A DNA stretch of 64,000 nucleotides. Origin: Homalodisca vitripennis. Lineage: Eukaryota; Arthropoda; Insecta; Hemiptera; Cicadellidae. Location: NCBI RefSeq assembly GCF_021130785.1, contig NC_060207.1, positions 195,560,001 to 195,624,000 of the forward strand, in the 5' to 3' direction. Of this stretch, positions 36,601 to 49,000 are shown one piece after another (the stretch's first letter is position 1; each line of letters begins with the position of its first letter). The notes below the pieces were generated by a model. That model was not told where the DNA came from, made no database searches, and worked only from the letters and a program-made list of their open reading frames with translations. Made by a program: the position numbers and the translations under genes.

Positions 36601-37925
36601 TGGTACGTGGAAATACAGAAATAGTAGTAGAAGTGCAAAATAATTGAATTAATTAATTTCCCCTACTATATTATTCGAGGAAACCTGACGTAATTTCATT
36701 ATATGAGAATTCTAATGTATTTGCATTTAATTGTGAAGTGGTGGAAATCCGCCCTCATACATCTGTCTCTTTATATTGTGTTGTTTTGAATGGATTTACG
36801 ATTATATAATAAAGCTGCATTATATCTGTGTTTAATATTCTCTGGATAATTTAAAATCAATGTGGATCAGTAAATAACCTATAGGAAACATATACTATAT
36901 ATATATATGAAACATATAGCGTTTGGATGCTAGTCTATGACGTTAAACAAATTTATTAGCATAAGAACAAAACTTGTTTATTTTGAAAAACATAGAAGGG
37001 GCTTATTAAGAAGGGTTAGTTTTGGTAAGGGTGGATACAGGAGGGTTTCAGAAAGTTAAAAAAAAAACAGTAATAAGTTTTTTCTATGTTACCTTGACAC
37101 ACTTATAACCATCACTTGCTTTCTTACTCGTAAGTTAAGCCAGCGCCAGACAATAATATACAGATCCAAAGTTGGCTGAAAATAGCGTGCTCAATTTTTT
37201 TTATCTCGTACGATGATGGTGTTTCATGGATACGGGCGGTTTTGTTGTATGTCAAACATAAAAAGGCAGAATGAGCCAGAGAAGAATTAATTATTTTTAA
37301 AATTGTACTGTTAGATTTTGTTTAAGAATCATCTCCAGATAAAAATAAATAAGATATTGGAATTTATAATGTGTCCTGCGTGTCTACAGTTCTGACGTAC
37401 ATTACTACAACTGAGCCGTATGCATGGTGAGTATGCTGCTACACCTCACCTGTAGTAGTACAGTAATAAGTTCGCTTGCGAATTTTCACACTTCAATCAG
37501 TGAATAAATCTAATATCTACTGATCAGTGTAGAATTTGGCTACCCCAATGTACCCCTTCGTAATATAAAGAAGTTTACTTCAAGAATGGTTTTAACTTTA
37601 ATATCCACTTAATAAGTGTTATTGTAATTGAAGTTTTATTTATGATAGGCTATAAGCAACTCAATTACTTATTACCTACAAATATATTTCATTGTAATAT
37701 TTTATTTTAAAGCTGATATTATTATTTTTAAAGTTTCAAAGCTACTTTCTACATGTTTATTACGGAAAAGAATGTTTTATAAATTTAAACTTTGTTTTTA
37801 CCATAATAACTTCTTCGTTCATCTGAGTGAAAGAGTATTAAAAATGTTTTGGTTAATACATTATTAATTACACACTGATTTATTTTATAGTAACCTCTCA
37901 AAATACCTAAAAATAATGTTTGTAG
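33641..37925. other. AT-rich spacer, no gene
   Basis: About 4.3 kb with only short open frames (for example 34219-34476 and 35238-35444) and no recognisable domain, terminal repeat or long duplication. A tRNA B-box look-alike at about 34250-34266 (minus strand) has no A-box. Confidence 0.35.
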
Positions 37926-40082
37926 CAAATAGCACAATTAATTCAATATTCTTCCTTCAATAAATCTGCCCATCCTGCTTTATCCTGTGAAATCCCGATA
38001 GTCAAGATATCGTCTAAACATATGGGTTCAATTCTAGACTTTCGACGCTGCAACATTGAGAAGATCTTCAATGAACTTTACCATGCATTGGGTCCTGTTT
38101 CCTTCCATTTTCCGGATGTCATTGAGTCTTTCAACAACTTTGTCAATACCATTCATGGAATCGTAGTAAGGAATACACCTTTAAAGAAAACCGGTAAATC
38201 AAGATTCCCTTGCTGGTTCTCACCGGAGTTGAAGGACTTAGTAATTGGAAAGAAAATTTGTCACAAAAGGTTCAAGTCTACTTCCAGCCCTAATGACTAC
38301 ATCGAATTTAGTCGTCTTAGAGATCTTTGCAAAGAGTTAAGCTCTCAGTGTTTCAGTAAATATATCGATTATGTAAATGGTATGATCCCTCTTAACATCA
38401 GAGCTTTTTGGAGTTTCGTTGACAGTGTCAAGGGTTTCAACGGAATCTGCGGACAACTACTACCTGGATAACAGCTCGGCGTCGTCGCCAGAAGGCATCT
38501 GTAACCTTTTCGCCGAGCATTTTTCTTCCGTTTATAACTCGTCTCCAGGTCCCATTCCTCAATACCATTATCTTTCGGAGATTAATATTTCTTCTTGTGT
38601 TCTCACTGAGGGTGACGTAGAGCGTAAACTTGCTTCTCTTGACCCTTTTAAGGGAACCGGTCCTGATGAGATACCACCGATGGTTTTGAAGCATTGTAGT
38701 GCCCTACTTGCACCTCAACTTACTGTGCTTTTCAATAACCTTCTGGAGCAGGGAATCTTTCCTGATAGCCTGAAGTCCAGTTACGTGGTTCCTATCCACA
38801 AATGATCTACGCTGACTAATGTTCGTAACTATCGGCCCATTGTTATTCAGCCTGCCCTGGGCAAGATTTTTGAGTCTCTCGTACTTGATCGCATTAGTTT
38901 TGCCTTCAGGAGTACTCTTATTCATGAGCAGCACGGCTTCACACCTGGTAGGTCTACAGTCACCAATCTCGTTCTGTATCAAGACTACGTTTTATCTTCT
39001 TTTCAAAACCACAGTCAAGTCGACAGTGTTTATATCGACTTCTCGAAGGCTTTTGACACGGTCAGTCATCTACATCTCTTGGCTAAGATGGAGGCTTATG
39101 GTGTTTTGGGCAGCCTTCTTCAGTGGTTCCGTTCATATCTTTCAAATCGGTCCATGACTGTAAAATTTTCTGGTGCCACCTCCCGACCTTTTCTTGCTAC
39201 CTCTGGCGTACCACAGGGTTCCCACTTGGGTCCCTTTTTATTCACTTTATTTATCAATGACATCATTGACTGTATTGATGTTGAATATTTACATCCGTTT
39301 CAACCCTGCAGGATTGCTTAAAACTTCAACGTTGCCTTCTTGGATTGGATGATTGGTGTGTGCAGAACAATCTTAAGTTGAACATTGCTAAATGCGCAGT
39401 CATCACCTTTCACCGTTCCTCCGCTCCTATACTGTTTGATTACATACTCAATAACTCTGCTCTCATTCGTAAAACTTCAATTAGAGATCTTGGAATCGTA
39501 ATCTCCCACAGTCTTGGCCCTGAATCCCACATTGATGCCTTCACCACTAAAGCCTCTCGTAATCTGGGATTTCTGATCAGAACTTCAAGAAGCGGACTGA
39601 GTGTTGCAGCTATGAAGTTTATCTTTACTGCCCTGGTGAGGTCAGTGCTTGAATATGGCAGCGTTGTCTGGTCGCCCTATCAGGTTGGACATATCCAGCA
39701 GCTCCAAAGTGTCCAGGATCGCTTCTTGCGGATGGTTGGAGTCAAATGTGGATTTGAATGCAGAACTGTGCCATTGGAGGATTTGGGGATTTCCTTGGGT
39801 TTGAACTCGCTTGTGAAGCGTAGACAACTTTTAGATGTTGTTTTTCTCCATAAACTAATTAACGGAGACGTGGATTGTCCAGAACTGCTCAGGCGGATCG
39901 ACTTCCGAGTGCCTCATCAGACCAGGTCCCTTCACATTTTCTGCCGTCGTGTCTACTCAACCAATTATGTACATCACAGCATTATCACGAGACTTCACAG
40001 ACTTGGAAACCTCGTCTCCTCCCAGCATGACTTTTTCAGTGATAGTGTTATGCACCTGAAAAAACATTTTCTTTTGTTGTAG
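37926..40082 (+). pseudogene. LINE endonuclease-linker and reverse transcriptase, decayed
   Basis: The first frame (to about 38430) reads through MGSILDFRRCNIEKIFNEL and FPCWFSPELKDLVIGKK, the linker after the endonuclease. A frameshift near 38430 leads to FLA-type sequence (NLFAEHFSSVYNSS) and the reverse transcriptase: GTGPDEIPPMVLKH, VVPIHK, a TGA at 38803-38805, VRNYRPI, HGFTPGRST, IDFSKAFDTV (about 39033) and GVPQGSHLGPFLF (about 39205). After IDVEYL the (Y/F)ADD box and about ten residues are gone, with a frame change, and the sequence resumes at DCLKLQRCLLGLDDWC. The rest (39345-40082) holds LKLNIAKCAVITFHR, IRDLGIVI, and LEYGSVVWSPYQ and ends LKKHFLLL. One shift, one stop and loss of the catalytic aspartates make it inactive. 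Confidence 0.9.
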
Positions 40083-40459
40083 ACATTGACACCTGGCTCA
40101 TAGTAATATGTGTATATATTTATTTCTTTCTATTTTTTCCTCTACTCTTTTCTACATGCATACATTTGATTCTTTTTTTCCCCTTTTATTGTAATAAATT
40201 ATTCCTATGTAGTATATGTGTAAGTGCAGATGGATGTATAATTGATTGTATAATTACTGTTACTATTTATTATTGTTGCTATGCTATTATTGTTATTTTC
40301 TATATAGTCTATTTTATATGTTATTGTTATGTTGTAGCAATTTATTTTGGCATTGTTAATAATTTATAATGTGGTTCATTTTCATTAGCTTATTGTTGGA
40401 TATAAGAATATCTTATTGTTTTTTCCATGTACTAATGGTGTTACCGTAAATAAATAAAT
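37926..40459 (+). mobile_element. 5'-truncated non-LTR retrotransposon (LINE)
   Basis: A coding remnant enters the window of similarity at about 37926 without its start and continues to 40082, followed by a 3' untranslated region ending in a TAAATAAATAAAT tail (40447-40459). It is much richer in G and C than the flanking DNA. Order of parts: end of the endonuclease and the linker, reverse transcriptase, thumb and C-terminal region. No RNase H domain follows. This points to the Jockey/CR1 side of the LINE tree and away from the I or R1 groups, but the clade is not proven. The 5' truncation is the usual result of incomplete reverse transcription. Confidence 0.9.
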
Positions 40460-42430
40460 CTTAGTTGTAGGGCCCAAATTGTAAAAAGTATGGATTTTTA
40501 GTTGATGTTTTGAAATCTTGTTTTTGAAATTCGATGATGGTAACACTGTAAAAAGGATTTCGTTCTGAAACCGATATGTCGTCTAGAATAACGGGATATC
40601 ATCATCAAGTAGTCATATGATTGATGTTGATAAGTTCAGAGCGTTTGCTCATGCAGTTCCCTAGTTCATATGTGGATATCCTTTTATAACCAATAAGTTA
40701 CCCGTGTTGATTATCACCAACTATACATAAGTTCCTCATTCATAGGGAACTAACGAACTAATAACATTAACATTTTTATTTAAATTTATAATAATATAGT
40801 AAAGTAGAGTTATGTATACACATTTATTTTTCTCCTGGATATCTTTGTATTTTAAATAATAAAAAACAGATCTACAAGACAAACTAGCATGTAATAAACC
40901 ACTAAAGTATTTATTTTCAGGATGCATAAAAGAATTTAAAAGTGAACATAACATTCAGCTGTATTATTTAAGAAATATATTATTACATTTGATGTGTTTT
41001 TTGCATAGTATTTTTATTCTTTTTGTGAAGCAAATAATTCACTATACATACAAAATACGTTGATTGATATAACAAACCAATGGTTGATTAATGGACCTAT
41101 TTGAATTGTGACCTGTGAACATTATATTTTGAGTAGTTTGTTTAATTGTATTCAATTAATCTCGTTTTCATAAGTTTTGTTTGAATAAAAATTTCAACCT
41201 TGATTTATTCTAAATTGTATAGTATCTTGGCGCACTGAGGGTTGTTAACTAATACACGAAATACAATGTTGTGAAACTTTAAGAAATAACTAATATAATT
41301 TATTTGGTGATACTAATCGGTTAGTGTCTTCTGTGAGGAGAGGAACGGCTCTCGGGCGTCTTTGTCATACTCAAGCTCTTAGCAATAAGTGAAGCATGTA
41401 ATATTCTAGGTCACACATAAAATAAAATCTTGCTGTGCTTCTAAAAGTATAACCGTAAAATATTTTACACTTTAGTAAGAAAGATTGAGACATAAAAAGT
41501 CGAATCATGACTATATACGTGTTCATCTCATCACTGAAGATATAAAACATATAGTGCTGCAAAACATAATATATTACTTAGGACAATCTTACTTTGAAAT
41601 CATAAAGGATAATATAATCAATGAATTACCTCAAATAGGTTTATATTAACTGATAATTCATCATAGTTCATCACACTCTCCATATACAATTATTTAGTCA
41701 ATAACAGGACACTATATGAACGAATGTAAGGAGTTCAGTCGAGTGGAAAACACTTGTATGGAACATTATAAGAGTATTGAAAACTTTTCTGTGTAAATAT
41801 AAGTTATAACGCTTAAATATGCTTTAAAACGTGGGATTCGGCATATGTTGCTCCTAGCTACAAATTAAACTAATAATCTTTAAGTTATTTTGCGAGTTTA
41901 TAACTTTATATATTTTCATTCCCTTAATATGTCGTCTTTCAACTTAAATGTTTTACAGAATTTAACTATCATTGCGAATTTTTACATTTCTGTTCTTTTG
42001 AATATATTCTTATATATTTCTCTTTGTTGTTTCTTGTATTGTCTTTTTTCCCTCTCACTTAGTGAACATTCACCCAAAAAGCAAGCGGTAAAGTTTAATG
42101 GTAATTTTGTCTCGCCTATGATTCCTTGTTGCAATCACATTTTATACTATAGGCATAGTTTTTGAAATCTAGGGTGCCATTTTTTGTTGTTTTTTTTACA
42201 ATACCATCTGAATATTGTATGTTTTTAACGGGGTTATAATATTATACTTTTTACTACTTTTCTCATTTCCTTCGATAATTCCGGCACGAAAGGGATTGAC
42301 ATTAACGCAGATTAATGACTATTATCTGGTTTACAAACTCAGGAATGATTCTTCCTGTCCATTTACCGTCTTATTTCTGCCGTGAAGATTGCCTTTATTA
42401 TTGGTCTTTGATCAGTTCTAGGTAATTATT
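40460..42430. other. AT-rich spacer, no gene
   Basis: No coding remnant or terminal repeat recognised. Short frames, such as 41890-42165, encode AT-driven Phe/Leu/Ser-rich peptides. Confidence 0.35.
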
Positions 42431-42560
42431 CAGCCTATGCAAAACTGTTGTGATCTGTATTCTGTAGTTATTCACCTGAAGAAGAGATCATGCAGATCTT
42501 GAATCGTAGTGTTACTGATTTTATTTTATCACTGAAGCAAATGTCTGAAAAAATACTCTA
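42431..42560 (+). repeat. Dispersed element end with CTGAAGA...GAA hairpin, copy 1
   Basis: GTGATCTGTATTCTGTAGT and, after it, CTGAAGA (42476-42482), an AGATC/GATCT stem and GAATCG, then TTATCACTGAA. The same series recurs at 49590-49860, where about 190 extra bases separate the first two parts. The CTGANGA-stem-GAA layout resembles the hammerhead-like motif at PLE ends. Here the GAAA reads GAAT, and the bases CAC before and GTG after could form stem I. No coding remnant adjoins it. Confidence 0.55.
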
Positions 42561-44101
42561 AGTAAAAAGAATTTACCGATTCTTTCAGATATTTAATTTT
42601 TGACGTTTTGGAGCATGAAAACAAGTAACAACCTAAATAAGCGTATGAAACGTGCTTCTATGAATTGTTATTGTGACTTAAATGTTTTAGTAGTGAAGTT
42701 ATAAACTTATTTAATAATTTTCAAACAGATGGGAATATTGAAGTGATCTATAAAAAAACAATGAGGCTTAAAGTTAGAGTAAAATCACGATGATTCACGA
42801 AGTTACATCCTCTCTAAACCGGGATGAGAGTGCTAATCCAAAATATGTGTACTTTTAATTAACGTTCACCACAAAATGCCGTGTGATTATTGGGAATTCG
42901 ATTGGTTGCAAATATCTGTTCAGTTCATTGTTTAGTTAATTCTACTATTTAAGTAGAATATAAAACAAAACTTCTATGTGCTGTTCTACGTTGGGCAAGT
43001 TATAAAATACTCTTTTATTCTTTAATAAAATAGATTTTATGTGTGGTTGGCATGTATTACATCTAAGAAATTAATAGCTTAGAGGTAAATTATACACAGT
43101 TTTTGGAAGAACGTCTTAATATTGGTTTACATGTTAATATATTAAAAAGGGCATTTCGCAAAAGGCCTTTTAAAAATCTTATAGCTGTTCGTCTAAAAGT
43201 CCGTCTGTGAGATAACTCTCAATAGAAAAGTAGTAGAAACTTGAAACTAGGTATACAGCTCTTTCTCTTGTTCAAAGGAAGGGCTGTATAAATATAATAG
43301 AGTCAAAAAATTGAAAGGCATTCCGTCCGTCTGTGCCATAACTCTTGTAAGGACTGATATCTAAATAGTAACATGTATGTAAGTAATTAAATATAGACGA
43401 AATTGTTGTTTGTAAGAAATGTAACGCAATAATGTTTTCTATAAATAATGGGATTGTGAGCATTGGTAGTAGTTATAATATGTAAAAAAAAAAACTATAC
43501 ATTTATACAATATAATTTATGATATAATCATAGTTGTGTTAGATATCATTATAACGTTTGTTTGTATTTACTGGGAAATAACTAAAATACTTTCAAATAG
43601 ACTTTTGCAGTTTATAATAATGATGGCCATCCTATTTAAACTTTTACTTGAATAGAGATGGCTTGGAAACGCGCTTATGGTATATTAAATATAATCGTGC
43701 CGCATTTGTTGATATTATTTAAGAGTTGCAGTAATTTCGCGGCCATTCTAATTGCTGCTGTGCTACGGTATTATGTTGTATGTTTGGAAAATTTGGCGTA
43801 TAACAATGAACGTTGAATTATTAATGACCTTAATTTTAATTTATATTATATTTAATTAATATTAATTTTTAATATCTTAAAACGACTTAAATATTTTTAT
43901 TGTGTTAGGAAAAATAATATTTGGTATTGAAGGTGAGAACTTCTCATTGAAAAACAAATTATTGGTGTTGAGGAAATTAACATTCGTTAAGTAATTTTAA
44001 GGCTCCTAAAGATGGCATCATTAATGTTGAAAGACCTCGTGAAATAAATAAAACATTATTGGAAAATACGAACTTTAAACAAATCGGTAGTCACAAAAAT
44101 A
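42561..44101. other. AT-rich spacer, no gene
   Basis: No gene or named element. Two short GTCCGTCTGTG motifs, about 130 bp apart (43199 and 43328), suggest a small decayed repeat. Confidence 0.3.
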
Positions 44102-44121
44102 CAAACACACACACACACACA
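44102..44121. repeat. Short (CA)n microsatellite
   Basis: About nine CA units. The 66-codon frame starting at 44135 just after it shows no motif. Confidence 0.9.
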
Positions 44122-44727
44122 TTCTATTCGGAATATGGTAGTTTTGGATTTTGGAAGTCATGATCAGAGAAAATTCAAAATGTCTCCTGGATATTCCGTC
44201 ATAAGTACAAGAGGGTGTAGTCTACAAACAATTTTACAATCCTTAAAATTTTTAAAGGATGTAGTCTATTACTTAAAAAATGCAACTGAGTTGTGTCAAA
44301 TTATTTTTACGAAACTAAGTGATACTGATATATAATGAGAAAATAGCAACGTATAAATTGAAAACGAGGTTTATTTTGTGTGCAATAAACATTAGGGTTG
44401 CAAACTTTAACAGAAACAGAACCAGTCCAAATAACGATGTAATCACAAAACAGGGAAATTACGACCGAGCTCAATAGACTGAATGATTTAGTTCGTTAAA
44501 ACAGCCAAGAATTTAATTGCAACGTTTGTGGGTTCTTAAAGGACCACTAAAGTGTTATTTAATTTGATTTAGGACTCAACTTACTGAATCCTAATTATAT
44601 GTTTTGAATTTTCTCTTAAACATTAAGAGTGTTGAGATTGCTTCATGAAGGCATCTTCAGCACTAAGTGGCTAATATATCAAATCAGGAAAAAGCCAGTG
44701 CAATTCATTTGAGACAAAAAGCAGTTT

Positions 44728-45050
44728 AAATTTTACCGAGAATCGGGTATGTTCTCTCTTCCTTTCATCTACAGGTTTTATCATGAACGCTCGATGTTAT
44801 TTTGTAACAGTTTCAGTGATAAAAAGGACATAATAAAATGCAAGCACTGCAAAAAATAACATTACACTACTCTAATAGCATGACACCAAAATAAGTGTAA
44901 ACTTTACCGAGAAACTGGTACTTTTTCTTCCTTTCAGCTACAAGGTTTTATTTTTTATACAAACACAGTAGTACAATACAAAACATTACAATACTCTAAT
45001 AACACGACAATTTCATCGGTAAACCTGAAACATTTTAGGTTTTAAAAACT
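44728..45050. repeat. Diverged tandem duplication, period about 171 bp
   Basis: TTTACCGAGAA at 44732 and 44903, followed in both by a C/T-rich TTCCTTTCA and an ACAGGTTTTAT / ACAAGGTTTTAT motif, and further on by ACTCTAATAGCA / ACTCTAATAACA. There are many substitutions, so it is older than the 199-bp and 151-bp duplications. Confidence 0.7.
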
Positions 45051-45399
45051 AACATTCAGTGATGATAGATTAGAAATTGGAATCCTAAATAGAGATGTTA
45101 TAACCATGGAAATGGTTTTGGTGCGATAATTATGACTTAATTACTAATTAATTAATGTTATGAAGTGTAATAAATTCAGTATTGTATGGATAAAAATCCA
45201 GTCTAGTACAATAACTGCAATTGAGACAAATGTCTGTATAACTTCACCTAACATATGACACCCAGAGCCCAAAACTACTTTAAACTTCTTTGTTTGAAGT
45301 TTGATATTGACGATGGAAGGATTGAAAGGATAACCGAATTTCAGGCATTTGCCATCGATACAGATTGTAAAACATATAACACAACGTGCGAGGGTTGGA

Positions 45400-46350
45400 A
45401 ATCTATCCTCTTCGTCAGGTGGGAGAGGTATTAATAAATAAAAAATAACGAACAGAAAGAAGTAAAGAAGGGAAAGGGTTCAAACAAACCCACACTAAAA
45501 CTTTCAAAGCCCCAGCTATTATACCATAGAAGGAAATTAGGAAAAGTTATATTTATTTCAAATTTCAACCAATTTGGTATTTCAGATTTGGAATTAACTG
45601 ATGGGTGTGTTCGAAAGTTTTATAACTTTAACCGATTTAAATTTTATTCAGGACAAGAGTATACTTTATTAATTCCTTTAAGGTCATAAAACTCTTCCAT
45701 TTTGTGTTTTTTTGTGTTCAGAAGCATGTTTTGCTAATGGCTTCTCATCGCTTTATGAAAATTATCAATTCTGTGCCCTGTTATTCTGATGTTTGTCCAA
45801 TGCATTGTTTGTAATACAATTTACAGTTAATTTGATAATATACATTCTTGGAGTCATAATTTACTTTGCCAATGATGGGATTTGTTAAACTAGTTACGTT
45901 GCTTTTTAATTCTCTAGAGTTTTTGTATAATTTTGCAAGAACCGCAACGTGGTTTATTGCATGGTTCACATATATTAGTAATGAGCTGCTGTACTTTAGT
46001 TAATTTAGGTTGGACAAATTTTTTTCTTAAATTTGGAGCTTTGCGAAATATTACTCTTGGTGCTTTAGCTATAACATTTTGGGTATCTGGAAGGAAAGTA
46101 AAATGCTATGGGAAATGTTCATAATATTTTTGTGAGTCAAGAAAATAATTGTGTAATATATTATGGTTGTTTTTTTATAATTGAAGCTACTTGGTTGATA
46201 TTTTATCTTTTTATTTGACTAAAACAATTGTCAGGGTAATTAAATGTTTTAAAATGTTGCTTCGTTTTGTAAAGTAATTAAAAAGTCTGTATCAATGCTG
46301 CATAGCTTCTTGGCTCGTATAGATGAACCTTGGGGAATATATGTTTTTTA
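45400..46350 (-). mobile_element. Second Penelope-like element remnant
   Basis: Reading the minus strand from about 46110 gives FLPDTQNVIAKAPRVIFRKA and then PNLRKKFVQPKLTKVQQL, followed by NPIIGKVNYDSKNVYYQINC, KLYYKQCIGQTS and, with frame changes, IRITGHRIDN and KPLAKHASEHK. This is the order of the PLE linker ('P.I.fRkapNLr..') and GIY-YIG endonuclease ('NV.Y.I.C..C...YIGQTS....R..GHR'). The zinc-site second Cys is replaced by Tyr (CKLYY). Further upstream (to about 46350) scattered frames may be the end of the reverse transcriptase. The minus-strand 3' end holds CTGACGAAGAGGATAG at about 45403-45418, a decayed hammerhead-like start. The longest continuous open part is 45781-45969. Confidence 0.7.
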
Positions 46351-47045
46351 TATGCATTGGACGGCAAATCGAAATTACATTGTGTTTGCTACTAAAATCA
46401 TGATTTTTATGTAGCTTAATTTTGAAAAGTTGTTACAATCTAAACTGAATCTAAATAATGAGTATTATATTATACAGTAACAGTATATTGAAAGCACTGA
46501 AGCTATTAAATTGCATAAGACTTTAAATCAGTATATATAATTCTCAGTAACAAAAGCTAAAGACCTTTAGACGATGGCAGGAGTTGGCTGTAATGAGTTG
46601 TTAATCAAAGCGTACATTTTACTTACAAATGAGGCAGTAAGCGTTGCTTTAACCAATTGCTTTTGTTTACTGGTGAGCACTTCAGTATTACTCATTTCAT
46701 CGGAACCTATATGTATTGAACGGTATATACATGGCGTGGCAAAATAAAATAATAAAAGCTGTTTTTTGTGTATTTATAGAATATTTATAAACTAACAATA
46801 GCTTATTTATTATTTGAGCAGATTCGTATAGAAAAGAGAGCTATTCGAGGGAAGAGAATATTTTAAGACATTAGGGAGTTTTTTTAATTTTAATTCAGTT
46901 CACCTTCCTCTTATTGCAAGATTCTTCCACAACCCTTCCTATCAATAGAGAACCAACCCTTCCTACCATAGTTATTTCATGTGTAGAAAACTCCGTGCTC
47001 CCCCGTGCTTAGAGATCGTGTCTGTCACATCGTAGTGCACGATAA
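46351..47045. other. Spacer, no gene
   Basis: AT-rich, with nothing recognised apart from possible upstream debris of the PLE. Confidence 0.3.
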
Positions 47046-47579
47046 GGTACGATAAGCGGACCTGGTTTTTATATCGAAGAATGTAAGCATCGATACCTAA
47101 TATTCGCATCTTTAATCAGAGACTATCAATCGATATAAAAGTATCTATAGTCCTATATGAATATTAATTTAATATTTAAAGTGTTCAAACAAATTATTAT
47201 AACAAAAATTAGGAAAACTGAAGACGACCGTATTTGCTACTCTCACAGTTGCAGTTGTTTCTTTCCCACAAATTTCACATAATGGGGTTTTCGGTACGAA
47301 TACAACATTTTGAAGCCACGAAAAACACATCTTTTTTCAAAGCAATGTAGTGTAGTTTTCTAAAATTGGATGCTATTTTAAATAATCAAATGTTTAATTA
47401 CGTAAAATTGCAATATTACCTTACGTGTAATATTTGGAAGTGTTTACAGCTGTTTATATAGATTATTTAAGTTAATTATTCAAATAGTTAATCAGTATCG
47501 ATTGACTATATCGATGGTTATGATTAAGTAATATCCTTTGCCAATTTCGATATAAAAAACCGGGTCCGTTTATCGTACC
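47046..47579. mobile_element. Non-autonomous element with 33-34-bp inverted ends, 534 bp
   Basis: The left end GGTACGATAAGCGGACC followed by TGGTTTTTATATCGAA is matched at the right, in reverse complement, by GGTACGATAAACGGACC and CGGTTTTTTATATCGAA. There are two substitutions and a one-base length difference. Further TCGAT motifs occur in inverse orientation inside. There is no coding capacity. No target duplication was found, so the superfamily cannot be named. It could be a MITE or a foldback element. Confidence 0.75.
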
Positions 47580-47589
47580 CTACCCAATT

Positions 47590-47800
47590 GTGTACCTGAT
47601 GAGACAATGAAAATACCACTTCACCTATTTATAGGTGTCTCCTATGTCGAAATGCTGTAAGTGTTTTTTTTTAACTTCTTCGTCATAGACTTTCTTCGCG
47701 CATCTTCAGACGAATATGAAATCAGATTCCAGGAGTGAAGTCTGAGACAGCGTCAGATACCAGACCCTGCAATAAAAGGAAATAAAAGGATAGAAAGGCA
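47590..47800 (+). repeat. Dispersed CCAGATTCCAGGAGT repeat, copy 2
   Basis: Resembles 8980-9215. Shared parts are GATGARACAATNAAAATACC-type sequence with CTTCAC, and then GATTCCAGGAGTGAAG, AGACAG and CAGCGTCAGAT, and CAGACCCTGCAATAA. It is non-coding. Confidence 0.6.
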
Positions 47801-49000
47801 GACAGAAGAGAAGTTTTGCCAGAACATTTAGTGATATCCACCCGGAATATACCAAATTTTAAATTTAAAGCTCAATTAAAATATCACCCTGAGCATATCA
47901 GTCAAGTCCTACGGAGGGATATGCACCATAATCAAAATATATATCGTCTATGTGGTAAACAAATATAACGGAATATTTAAGGTCCAGAGAAAGAAACAAA
48001 ACTCTTACTGACCAATTTTGCAAATTATAAAAAAAAATATTTTTCAAATTCAAAACATTGCTTTTTATCTGTCGCCTAAATATTAGGCGAGTGAAAATTA
48101 ATCTGAGAACCTTAAATGCTGTAATTATCCGTATCATTAATATGTTGCGAATTATAACTGAATATCTTTGGTTGCCAATAACACTGCACTATCCAAGTTC
48201 CAATATTTGATCGGTAATACACCCGACGAGAAGTACCTATTAGCCTGATGCTTTGAGGTGTAATAACACCGTGTCTTTGACCCAAAGACAAGCCAAGAGC
48301 ACGAGTTATTGAATTTGCTTAGTTCAGCTGTTCTCCTGTCCATTAGCTTTCAATATCCCGTCATCACCTTGAATCTAGTTAACTAATCACATAATCGAGG
48401 ACACAGTGTTAATGAAAATGACACGTGGTGTTCGAAACTTAATTAACATTGATCAGAGTATACCCTTTCGCCCACTTCACTTCAAAGATCGGTTTCGGCT
48501 TGCTGCAATTTACATTTTATTAGCATTCGCCATGAAAAAAAGTGTTTACTCACTCAAAGTTTGAATAAATGAGTGGATAATTTTAAAGAAAATTGCGAGA
48601 GATATTTTGGATTTTCTCCGATCATTACCCTTTCATGGAACTCTGCCCATTGCAATTGCCCTCATCACGGAAATTCCGGGTGATCTTTTTGGATTTTGAC
48701 CTGTTCCAAAACCACCGTAATCAAAAAAACGTATATGAGAGTATGCAATATAACGCATGATTAAAAACACAATAATGCTGTAACATTTAAAATATTAAGA
48801 CTTAATTTGATAAAAACAGTAAATGCACATAGCTTGAATGAGTTCATAAGTTTCAACCAATAAAAATTGTCATGATAGCAGTTATTCACCTTCGAGCTAA
48901 TGTTTTTATTTAACTAATTCCCAACAAGATCCTAATTGATACTCCTATTACATACATTGCGTAATAAATTATGTAACAACTTTTATTCTTTAACTTTTTT
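47801..49000. other. Spacer, no gene
   Basis: Short open frames on the minus strand (47898-48137, 48152-48343) have no recognisable motif. No repeat was recognised. Confidence 0.3.

Noticed and set aside
45933..46124. 63-codon plus-strand frame
   Set aside because: It lies antisense to the Penelope-like remnant, whose minus-strand reading has clear family motifs.
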